Positions 1 to 4,945 of a stretch of DNA of 5,427 nucleotides are shown piece by piece (position 1 is the first letter of the stretch; every line of letters begins with the position of its first letter). The translations under genes and the position numbers were made by a program. The notes below the pieces were generated by a model, which saw only the letters and a list, made by a program, of their open reading frames with translations, made no database searches and was not told the origin of the DNA. The stretch is from Candidatus Nomurabacteria bacterium (GTDB lineage Bacteria > Patescibacteriota > Minisyncoccia > Phycocordibacterales > UBA9973), in NCBI GenBank assembly GCA_020846955.1, contig JADLCZ010000075.1, positions 1-5,427 of the forward strand. The letters are read 5' to 3'.

Positions 1-13
1 AAAATTCAAAAGA

Positions 14-22
14 TGTTATACT
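14..22 (+). promoter_or_regulatory. Extended -10 promoter element of tRNA-Glu
   Basis: The sequence TGTTATACT reads as a TGn extension followed by a TATACT hexamer at 17-22, five of six matches to TATAAT. The predicted transcription start is near 29, giving a leader of about 9 nt before the mature tRNA at 38. A -35 element at normal spacing would fall before the window start, so it cannot be judged. Confidence 0.6.
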
Positions 23-37
23 ATTCAAATCTTAACT

Positions 38-109
38 GGCCCCATCGTCTAACGGTTAGGACACCGGGTTTTCAATCCGTCAATCAGAGTTCGATTCTCT
101 GTGGGGTCA
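38..109 (+). tRNA. tRNA-Glu, anticodon UUC
   Basis: A full cloverleaf can be folded by hand. The acceptor stem is 38-44 with 102-108 (one G-T pair), the D stem 47-50 with 59-62, the anticodon stem 64-68 with 76-80, and the T stem 85-89 with 97-101 around a TTCGATT loop. The seven-base anticodon loop 69-75 places TTC at 71-73, which reads GAA and GAG codons. Together with the GTCTAACGGTTAGGAC D arm this fits tRNA-Glu. Base 109 is the discriminator A. The following bases are CCG, so CCA is not fully encoded and must be completed by a CCA-adding enzyme. The outermost anticodon-stem pair (C64 with T80) is a mismatch and the innermost (G68-T76) is a wobble, so this stem is weaker than usual. The gene is followed directly by a terminator hairpin, so it appears to be a single-gene unit. 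Confidence 0.96.
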
Positions 110-155
110 CCGCGACAAAAAATCCCAACTGCTTGGGATTTTTTGCTACGCGGTG
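108..155 (+). repeat. Long inverted repeat joining the tRNA 3' end to the terminator
   Basis: CACCGCG at 108-114 is the exact reverse complement of CGCGGTG at 149-155. Between them lies the 12-bp terminator stem (117-144), so the whole forms a nested hairpin with small internal loops (115-116 and 145-148). The left arm starts at the last acceptor-stem base and discriminator of tRNA-Glu (108-109). It may stabilise the terminator or influence 3' processing of the precursor; this role is inferred. Confidence 0.6.
117..144 (+). terminator. Intrinsic terminator after tRNA-Glu, probably bidirectional
   Basis: A perfect 12-bp stem pairs 117-128 with 133-144 around a CTGC tetraloop. The core is TCCCAA/TTGGGA, flanked by six A on the left and six T on the right. 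The right-hand T run gives a standard intrinsic terminator for the tRNA transcript. The A run gives a T run on the other strand, so the same hairpin could also stop minus-strand transcripts arriving from the kinase gene. Confidence 0.88.
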
Positions 156-176
156 AAAGCGCAGGCATAATTTACG

Positions 177-212
177 AGTACGCAAATAGCCGAGCTGGGG
201 TCGGCAAGTACT
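177..212. repeat. Nested inverted repeat of unknown role
   Basis: AGTAC (177-181) pairs with GTACT (208-212), and inside it GCCGA (189-193) pairs with TCGGC (201-205) around the loop GCTGGGG. The two stems are separated by an asymmetric internal loop of 7 and 2 nt. The inner part is more GC-rich than its surroundings. This may be a structured transcript or chance; no T run follows, so it is not a standard terminator. Confidence 0.4.
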
Positions 213-311
213 TACATAGAATTCGAGTGGAGCGAAGGATTATATTTAGTAACTTGTGACCACATAAATTTATGCACCTGAAAGGTTCAATAGATGAGTC
301 CGGAGCTGGAA

Positions 312-336
312 AATTTGCTTTCTACGGAAACAAATT
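312..336 (-). terminator. Possible weak terminator downstream of cmk
   Basis: An 11-position stem pairs 312-322 with 326-336 around a 3-nt loop, with one C-A mismatch and one G-T wobble. It begins 17 nt past the kinase stop codon on the minus strand. On that strand the stem end and the bases after it contain only four consecutive T, so it would be a weak intrinsic terminator at best. The stronger bidirectional hairpin at 117-144 could act as backup. Confidence 0.35.
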
Positions 337-353
337 ATTATGCCTCTCAAAAT

Positions 354-887
354 TTATATCAAACTTCGCTTCTTTAATTCCTCGAGAATTATCTCCACAA
401 CTTTCTCTGCATTATTGGTTCCAGTATCTACTACAAAATCAAAATTTTTTAAATCATCGAAATTTTCTATATTGTAATATTCTTTATATCTATTTTTTAT
501 CATCTCTTCACGGTGAAGAGTTTCTTCAAAAACTTTATCAAAAGGCTTGCCTTCCCTGTGTGCCACACGACTTACACGCTCTTCAAATGGACAAACAAGC
601 GCAACCTTAAATGAATCTGGAATGAAATGCCACGCAAGTCTACTTTCAAATACAAATCCATTATTCTTTTTACCATAAATTGCAGTTTCGGTATCCAATC
701 TCCTATCATATTCATCAGTCTTGTTTGCCAATTCTTCAAATTCATTCAAATCCATGCCGAGTTCTTTGGCATACCCGCGGAAAATGTTGCCAGTAGAAAT
801 ATAATTATACCCAAGTTTCTCTGCAAGCATCTTGCCAGCTGTTGTTTTGCCTGTACCGGCGAGTCCAAATATTGTTATCTTTACCAT
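354..887 (-). CDS. cmk: Cytidylate kinase-like P-loop nucleotide kinase (archaeal-type CMK family)
   Basis: This 177-residue protein most resembles the short archaeal-type cytidylate kinases, which phosphorylate CMP and dCMP with ATP to the diphosphates in the cytosol. Visible features in order are a Walker A loop GLAGTGKTT at 8-16, the segment STGNIFR at 31-37 typical of the start of the NMP-binding region, the motif FESRLAW at 80-86 in the place where relatives have an EGRLA-type motif, and a lid-like RVAHREGK at 107-114 supplying arginines. A helical C-terminus follows. The length matches the family (about 175-190) and is shorter than the usual bacterial Cmk of about 220-230. The ATG at 887-885 lies just before the beta strand leading to the P-loop, as expected. 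No Shine-Dalgarno sequence precedes it, and a TAGTAT hexamer lies only 6 nt upstream. The gene is divergent from tsaD. Substrate choice (CMP rather than another nucleotide or small molecule) is inferred from family resemblance. Confidence 0.82.
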   Translation of the reverse strand: MVKITIFGLAGTGKTTAGKMLAEKLGYNYISTGNIFRGYAKELGMDLNEFEELANKTDEYDRRLDTETAIYGKKNNGFVFESRLAWHFIPDSFKVALVCPFEERVSRVAHREGKPFDKVFEETLHREEMIKNRYKEYYNIENFDDLKNFDFVVDTGTNNAEKVVEIILEELKKRSLI

Positions 888-893
888 ATTCGT

Positions 894-899
894 ATACTA
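894..899 (-). promoter_or_regulatory. Candidate -10 element of cmk (leaderless)
   Basis: On the minus strand TAGTAT occupies 899-894, followed by six bases and then the ATG. At standard -10 to +1 spacing, transcription would begin at the A of the start codon (887), giving a leaderless mRNA. No good -35 hexamer is seen at 16-18 bp spacing. The call rests on position and the TAnnnT match alone. Confidence 0.45.
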
Positions 900-917
900 C
901 AAGAAAATCATTTTTTT

Positions 918-926
918 TGCTATAGT
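918..926 (+). promoter_or_regulatory. Extended -10 promoter element of tsaD
   Basis: TGCTATAGT is a TGn extension plus TATAGT at 921-926, five of six matches to TATAAT. It lies just after an eight-T tract (911-918). Transcription should start near 933, leaving only about 4 nt before the ATG at 937. No clear -35 element is present at 17 bp, and that position overlaps the candidate -10 of the divergent kinase gene. The same TGCTATA core occurs at the valS promoter. Confidence 0.6.
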
Positions 927-953
927 ACAAAGTATTATGATAATACTTGGTAT
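925..953 (+). repeat. Inverted repeat centred on the tsaD start codon
   Basis: AAGTATTA (930-937) and TAATACTT (941-948) are exact reverse complements with the 3-nt loop TGA. Past one mismatched pair (929 with 949), a further four pairs (925-928 with 950-953, one of them G-T) extend the dyad. The ATG at 937-939 therefore sits in the top of the stem and the loop. It may be an operator or an mRNA hairpin that modulates initiation; neither role is proven. Confidence 0.55.
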
Positions 954-2004
954 AGAAACAAGTTGCGATGATACAGCACTCTCGGTAGTTGAATTCACCG
1001 AGCAAAATGGCCAAATTTCATGCAAAATCCTTGCGAATGCTGTCTCCTCACAAACTGAACTTGGTATACAATACGGTGGTGTATTTCCTGCGATGGCGAA
1101 ACAAGAGCATATAAAGAATCTACCTATTGTCTATGACTATATTGTAAAAGAGACTAATAATATTAAAATTGATACTATCGCTCTAACTGTTGGTCCAGGT
1201 CTTGAGCCATGCCTTTGGACTGGAATTACATTTGCCAAGGAACTAGCAGAAAAGTTAGGGGTACCAATAATCCCAGTCAATCATATGGAGGGTCACCTAC
1301 TGTCAAGCTTGTTACCTGAATTTGCAATTGGTAAAGAAATTATTTTGAGAGATTTTCCAACTAATGCGATTTCACTTTTGGTCTCAGGTGGACACACACA
1401 AATAATTAAAATAAATAATTTAGGTGATTACGAAATCATCGGTACTACACTCGACGATGCAGTTGGCGAAGCCTTTGATAAAGTTGCGCGTATGATGGAC
1501 TTGCCCTATCCAGGAGGACCTGCTATTTCGAAATTGGCAAAAATTTCCCGAACCCAATCACTAGAACCTAGAACCCAGAACCTAAAACCTGTTATCTTCC
1601 CTCGCCCAATGCTACACTCCAAAGATTACAATTTCTCTTTCTCAGGGCTCAAAACTGCAGTGCTCTATCATATTCGCGACAATCCAATTAAAAGTGATGA
1701 AGACAAAATTGCAATTGCAAGAGAATTCGAAGATGCAAGCATAGAAGTCATCATAAAGAAAATTGTAAATGCAATGCAAGAATTTGGTAGCACTCACCTA
1801 TTACTCGGAGGTGGAGTTGCTGCCAACAAATATCTGCAAAGTGAGCTCGCTCGTGTAGGCCAAACGGAGGGTTATGAAATTTACTACCCAGTCCGTGAAA
1901 TCACAGGTGACAATGCACTCATGATAGCGATAGCCGGATATTTCCACAAAGATATTATAAATACAAAAACAGAATTGAAAGCGAATGGTAGCCTGAGGCT
2001 TTAA
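937..2004 (+). CDS. tsaD: tRNA N6-threonylcarbamoyladenosine transferase TsaD
   Basis: TsaD, with TsaB and TsaE, transfers threonylcarbamoyl from the TsaC product to A37 of tRNAs that read ANN codons, in the cytosol. The 355-residue product carries the family landmarks in order: LGIETSCDDT at 4-13, the metal-binding HMEGH at 116-120, VSGGHT at 149-154, LDDAVGEAFDK at 172-182, FPRPM ahead of FSGLKT at 235-240, GGGVAAN at 291-297, and TGDNA with the late metal-ligand aspartate D325. The ATG at 937 puts this N-terminus exactly where the family starts. The frame is open back to 832, but that extra sequence is antisense to the kinase gene and encodes nothing TsaD-like. Residues 205-218 form an in-frame insertion made of two copies of a 7-residue repeat (RTQSLEP, RTQNLKP), encoded by 7-nt DNA repeats, in the loop before FPRPM where relatives have a much shorter linker. 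All catalytic motifs look intact, so the enzyme is probably active. It has its own promoter and no Shine-Dalgarno sequence. Confidence 0.96.
   Translation: MIILGIETSCDDTALSVVEFTEQNGQISCKILANAVSSQTELGIQYGGVFPAMAKQEHIKNLPIVYDYIVKETNNIKIDTIALTVGPGLEPCLWTGITFAKELAEKLGVPIIPVNHMEGHLLSSLLPEFAIGKEIILRDFPTNAISLLVSGGHTQIIKINNLGDYEIIGTTLDDAVGEAFDKVARMMDLPYPGGPAISKLAKISRTQSLEPRTQNLKPVIFPRPMLHSKDYNFSFSGLKTAVLYHIRDNPIKSDEDKIAIAREFEDASIEVIIKKIVNAMQEFGSTHLLLGGGVAANKYLQSELARVGQTEGYEIYYPVREITGDNALMIAIAGYFHKDIINTKTELKANGSLRL
1550..1591 (+). repeat. Heptanucleotide tandem repeat (GAACCYA) inside tsaD
   Basis: Six adjacent 7-nt units can be laid out from 1550: GAACCCA, ATCACTA (degenerate), GAACCTA, GAACCCA, GAACCTA and AAACCTG (partly degenerate). 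Four match GAACCYA exactly. The total of 42 nt keeps the reading frame, and three units make 21 nt, which explains the two 7-residue protein repeats. The array lies at a variable surface loop of TsaD, between the conserved PGGPAISKLA and FPRPM segments. Confidence 0.85.
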
Positions 2005-2006
2005 TT

Positions 2007-2035
2007 TTGGAAAATGTATACAAAAATGCTATATT
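2007..2035 (+). promoter_or_regulatory. Promoter of valS with -35 and extended -10
   Basis: TTGGAA at 2007-2012 (four of six matches to TTGACA) is followed by a 17-bp spacer and TATATT at 2030-2035 (five of six matches to TATAAT), preceded by TGC. The predicted transcription start is about 2042, the A of the valS ATG, so the mRNA would be leaderless. The -35 begins 3 nt after the tsaD stop codon. This is the most complete promoter in the window. Confidence 0.72.
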
Positions 2036-2042
2036 TTGTATA
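2017..2042. repeat. 9-bp inverted repeat over the valS promoter and start
   Basis: TATACAAAA (2017-2025) and TTTTGTATA (2034-2042) are perfect reverse complements separated by 8 nt. The dyad covers the promoter spacer, the whole -10 hexamer and the first base of the start codon, a typical operator position. As RNA from tsaD readthrough it would form only a weak, AT-only hairpin. No regulator gene is present in the window to pair with it. Confidence 0.55.
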
Positions 2043-4231
2043 TGAATAATGACGATTTGAATATTGATCCCAAACTGTTAAAACCTTACAACCCGAATGA
2101 TACCGAGGATCGTATTTACAAACTCTGGGAAGAGAGCGGATTTTTTAACCCAGACATTTGTATTGAAAAAGGGATAGCCCAAAATGATGCTACTCCATTC
2201 TCCATCGTTCTCCCACCCCCAAATGTTACAGGAACTCTACATATAGGCCATGCAAGTATGCTTGTTATCGAGGACATTATGGTCCGTTTTGCTCGTATGC
2301 AAGGCCGACCTACACTTTGGCTCCCAGGTACAGATCACGCAAGTATTGCCACCCAAAGTAAAGTTGAGAAGATTTTGGAAAAAGAAGGTATAAGGAAAAA
2401 TGATCTAGGTCGTGATGAGTTCCTCAATCGGGTAAATACTTTCGCCCAAGAATCACACGACACAATAGTAAATCAAATGAAAAAGATGGGTGTCTCTGTC
2501 GACTGGTCCCGCGAAGCATTTACATTAGATGAAAAAAGGAATCTAGCGGTCCGTACTGCATTCAAGAAAATGTATGACGATGACCTTATATACCGTGGAC
2601 ACCGTATTGTAAATTGGGATCCAAAAGGCCAAACAGTTATTTCCGATGATGAAGTAGTCAACGAGGAACGCAAAGCTAAGTTGTACACCTTTAAATATTC
2701 TGCAGACTTCCCTATTTCAATCTCAACAACTCGCCCAGAGACAAAGCTTGGCGATACAGCAGTTGCAGTAAATCCCAATGATGATAGATACACACAATAC
2801 ATAGGCAAGACCTATGTGGTAGATAATTTCTGTGGACAGAAATTGGAGATTAAGATTGTTGCAGACGATCATGTAGAAAAGGATTTTGGTACAGGAGCTC
2901 TCGGAGTGACCCCAGCGCACAGTCAGATAGATGCCGAAATAGCTGTCCGCCACAATTTGCCAACCAAGCAAGTTATCAATGAGTTTGCCAAAATGATGGT
3001 AGGTAATGAAAGTATTTTGGGCAAGAAAACAACTGAAGCGAGAGTTAATGTTGTAGAATGGCTCAAAGAAAATAATCTACTAGAAAACGAAGAAGAAGTT
3101 ACGCAGAATATACCTACAGCAGAACGTAGCGGTGGTATTATCGAGCCATTACCAAAATTACAATGGTTTATAAATGTAAATAAGCCAATTATAACTCGTG
3201 GCAACAAAACCTTGAAAGAGCTAATGTTAGAGCCAATCAAAGACGGTTCAATCGACATACTTCCAGATCGTTTTGAGAAGGTGTATTACAATTGGGTAGA
3301 AAACCTGCGTGACTGGTGCATCTCGCGTCAGATCTGGTATGGTCACCGAATTCCTGTGTGGTATCGTAATGATGAAATTTATTGCGACATTGATGCACCA
3401 GAGGGAGACGGTTGGATTCAAGATGAAGATACTCTCGATACTTGGTTCTCTTCAGGGCTTTGGACATTCTCGACACTCGGTTGGCCTGACATGGACTCCC
3501 CTGATCTTAAGAAATATCATCCAACAACTGTATTGGAAACTGGTTATGATATTATTTTCTTTTGGGTTGCTCGTATGATACTGATGTCTCAATATTTACT
3601 CGGTGAAATTCCCTTCGAAACAGTTTATTTGCATGGGCTTGTTCGTGATGCAAAGGGTCGCAAGATGAGCAAATCGCTCGGCAATATTATTGACCCACTC
3701 GATGTAGCCGAGAAGTATGGTGCAGATGCCGTACGTATGTCGCTTGTGATAGGTACAGGGCCAGGTAATGATAGCAAAATGTCGGAGGACAAGATCAAGG
3801 CCTACAAACACTTTGCAAATAAATTGTGGAATATTACGCGATTTATTCTCACCTACACAGACACAACCAAACTAGAAAAGAATTTCCAAAATTTCACAGA
3901 AACAGATTTAGATTTGATCAAAGAGAGAAACGAACTTGTAAATACAATCACAAAAGAAATCACTGAGTATAAATTCTACTTGGCTTCCGACAAAATATAC
4001 CAATACACTTGGGCACGATTAGCAGATGTAATACTTGAGGAAAGTCGTCCAATTTATGCAAATGGCACAAATGAAGAAAAAAATTCTCGTAGCCAATTCC
4101 TTATTGAAACATTGGAAATAATTATCAAAACCTTGCACCCTTTTATGCCATTTGTTACCGAAGAATTGTGGTCAATTATACCAGTCGAAAATAAAAATCT
4201 ATTGATGGTAACACCATGGCCGGAAATATAA
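2042..4231 (+). CDS. valS: Valine--tRNA ligase (compact, C-terminally short)
   Basis: This class I synthetase charges tRNA-Val with valine in the cytosol. The 729-residue product shows the HIGH motif at 67-70 after PPPNVTGTL, PGTDHASIATQ shortly after, an inserted CP1 editing domain with TTRPET at 229-234 and TPAH at 290-293, DWCISRQIWYGHRIPVWY from 424, DTWFSSGLWTFSTLGWP typical of ValRS rather than IleRS, and KMSKS at 541-545. An anticodon-binding helical domain ends in LHPFMPFVTEELW. The protein stops soon after this, about 184 residues past KMSKS. E. coli ValRS (951 residues, from memory) continues for nearly 400 and ends in a tRNA-binding coiled coil, absent here. In the editing pocket the usual GTGxxKxTPAHDxxD reads GTGALGVTPAHSQID. 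The ATG at 2042 is preferred over an in-frame TTG at 2036 because the predicted transcription start is at about 2042. The last 16 nt overlap the next gene. Confidence 0.97.
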   Translation: MNNDDLNIDPKLLKPYNPNDTEDRIYKLWEESGFFNPDICIEKGIAQNDATPFSIVLPPPNVTGTLHIGHASMLVIEDIMVRFARMQGRPTLWLPGTDHASIATQSKVEKILEKEGIRKNDLGRDEFLNRVNTFAQESHDTIVNQMKKMGVSVDWSREAFTLDEKRNLAVRTAFKKMYDDDLIYRGHRIVNWDPKGQTVISDDEVVNEERKAKLYTFKYSADFPISISTTRPETKLGDTAVAVNPNDDRYTQYIGKTYVVDNFCGQKLEIKIVADDHVEKDFGTGALGVTPAHSQIDAEIAVRHNLPTKQVINEFAKMMVGNESILGKKTTEARVNVVEWLKENNLLENEEEVTQNIPTAERSGGIIEPLPKLQWFINVNKPIITRGNKTLKELMLEPIKDGSIDILPDRFEKVYYNWVENLRDWCISRQIWYGHRIPVWYRNDEIYCDIDAPEGDGWIQDEDTLDTWFSSGLWTFSTLGWPDMDSPDLKKYHPTTVLETGYDIIFFWVARMILMSQYLLGEIPFETVYLHGLVRDAKGRKMSKSLGNIIDPLDVAEKYGADAVRMSLVIGTGPGNDSKMSEDKIKAYKHFANKLWNITRFILTYTDTTKLEKNFQNFTETDLDLIKERNELVNTITKEITEYKFYLASDKIYQYTWARLADVILEESRPIYANGTNEEKNSRSQFLIETLEIIIKTLHPFMPFVTEELWSIIPVENKNLLMVTPWPEI

Positions 4232-4923
4232 TCGGGGCAAAAACAATAATATATGCAATTCTCGGGGGTGTAGTACCAGCAATCTTTTGGCTTTGGTTTT
4301 GGCTACACGAAGAAGACAAAAAGAATCCCGAGCCAATCGGCTTGATTATACTTACATTTTTTATTGGAGCATTGTCAGTAATTCTTGCAATTGGTCTCGA
4401 GAAATTAACTCAAGAAATTTTTGAAAACCAGAGTCTAAAGATAATATTATGGGCAAGTATAGAGGAGCTAGTGAAATTCTTAGCAGTTTTGATTATAATC
4501 AACCGCAATACTGATGTCGATGAGCCTATCGACTACCCTATGTACTTCATTGCATGTGCACTTGGCTTTGCAGCATTGGAAAATGTCTTATTCTTGATTG
4601 AGCCATTGTCTGCAAGTGGTACAGTCGTTGGAGCTCTTACTGGTAATTTGCGTTTCCTTGGATCTACACTGTTGCATGCAATTGCAAGCGGTATGATCGG
4701 TAGTGCACTTGGTTTATCATTCTATCGTGGCTGGTTTGCTAGGAAAACTTATCTACTTATAGGAATTATTAGTGCAATTGCCTTGCATAGTCTTTTCAAT
4801 TTCTTTATAATGAAAGGAAGCGGTGAAAACTTTCTGCAGGTATTTGGTTTCCTTTGGGTCGTCGCGATTATTAATATTCTTATTTTTGAAAAATTAAAGC
4901 GTATGGGTGGTGAAAAAGTCTAA
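4216..4923 (+). CDS. PrsW-family intramembrane protease
   Basis: This 235-residue, very hydrophobic protein has about seven membrane-spanning segments (roughly 10-30, 41-61, 74-95, 108-128, 148-167, 178-198 and 206-224). The conserved family residues are in place: EELVK at 83-87 (the EExxK motif), F118 to E122 in GFAALEN (the FxxxE motif), H154 in LLHAIASG, and H191 in ALHSLFN. This pattern defines PrsW-type proteases in the superfamily that also holds CPBP proteases. In Bacillus subtilis PrsW cleaves the anti-sigma factor RsiW; here the substrate is unknown and no anti-sigma or sigma factor gene lies in the window. The ATG at 4216 lies inside the end of valS (16-nt overlap, different frame), so translation is probably coupled and the gene cotranscribed with valS. 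No clear Shine-Dalgarno sequence is seen. The length fits the family, and the gene is complete with a TAA stop. Confidence 0.88.
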   Translation: MAGNIIGAKTIIYAILGGVVPAIFWLWFWLHEEDKKNPEPIGLIILTFFIGALSVILAIGLEKLTQEIFENQSLKIILWASIEELVKFLAVLIIINRNTDVDEPIDYPMYFIACALGFAALENVLFLIEPLSASGTVVGALTGNLRFLGSTLLHAIASGMIGSALGLSFYRGWFARKTYLLIGIISAIALHSLFNFFIMKGSGENFLQVFGFLWVVAIINILIFEKLKRMGGEKV

Positions 4924-4934
4924 TACATTTTAGT

Positions 4935-4940
4935 TAATTT
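4935..4940 (+). promoter_or_regulatory. Weak candidate -10 element of hsp20
   Basis: TAATTT ends 5 nt before the hsp20 ATG, close to the spacing of the -10 elements before cmk and valS. It has no TGn extension and no good -35, and the region is so AT-rich that such a hexamer is easily found by chance. Cotranscription from valS-prsW is equally likely. Confidence 0.25.
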
Positions 4941-4945
4941 ATTTT

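Larger units (their letters stand above)
145..353. other. Non-coding interval between tRNA-Glu terminator and cmk 3' end
   Basis: No convincing gene is seen in these 209 bases on either strand. The plus-strand open frame that begins at 272 runs antisense across the kinase gene, has no recognisable protein content and is best treated as a shadow. The interval holds a nested hairpin (177-212), a perfect 12-bp palindrome CATAAATTTATG (263-274), a 4-bp hairpin ACCT-GAA-AGGT (276-286), and a longer imperfect hairpin near the kinase stop codon (312-336). It is long for such a compact window and may hide a small RNA or a decayed gene. I cannot match it to a known RNA family. Confidence 0.5.

Noticed and set aside
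1..155. tRNA-associated integration (att) site
   Set aside because: The sequence downstream of tRNA-Glu has no integrase gene, no second copy of the tRNA 3' end and no mobile-element genes. The inverted repeat there is better explained as part of the terminator structure.
286..315. Hammerhead-like segment (GATGAG followed by GGAAAA)
   Set aside because: The CUGANGA core reads UAGAUGA, changing required core bases. The stem II pairing between the two core segments is not properly formed, and no flanking stems I and III are evident.
272..610. Plus-strand 112-codon frame overlapping the kinase gene
   Set aside because: Most of it is antisense to a well-recognised gene, the translation shows no family motif, and no ribosome site or promoter supports it.
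832..936. Upstream extension of the tsaD reading frame by 35 codons
   Set aside because: The added residues are antisense to the N-terminus of the kinase gene and have no TsaD character. The ATG at 937 yields the canonical MIILGIETSCDDT start and has a promoter just upstream.
1550..1591. CRISPR repeat or mobile-element end
   Set aside because: The unit is only 7 nt, with no spacers, no terminal inverted repeats and no target duplication. It is a simple tandem repeat within a coding sequence.
2036..2041. TTG at 2036 as the valS start
   Set aside because: It lies directly after the -10 hexamer and upstream of the predicted transcription start at about 2042. It would add only two residues, and the ATG is the better codon.
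2473..3811. Several minus-strand and alternate-frame open frames inside valS
   Set aside because: They are shadows of the ValRS frame, contain no recognisable motifs and would overlap a clearly functional gene.
2042..4231. Isoleucyl- or leucyl-tRNA synthetase instead of ValRS
   Set aside because: CISRQIWYGHRIPVWY, the TLGWP segment and PGTDHASIATQ are the ValRS forms of these motifs; IleRS has different residues at the GHRIP position.
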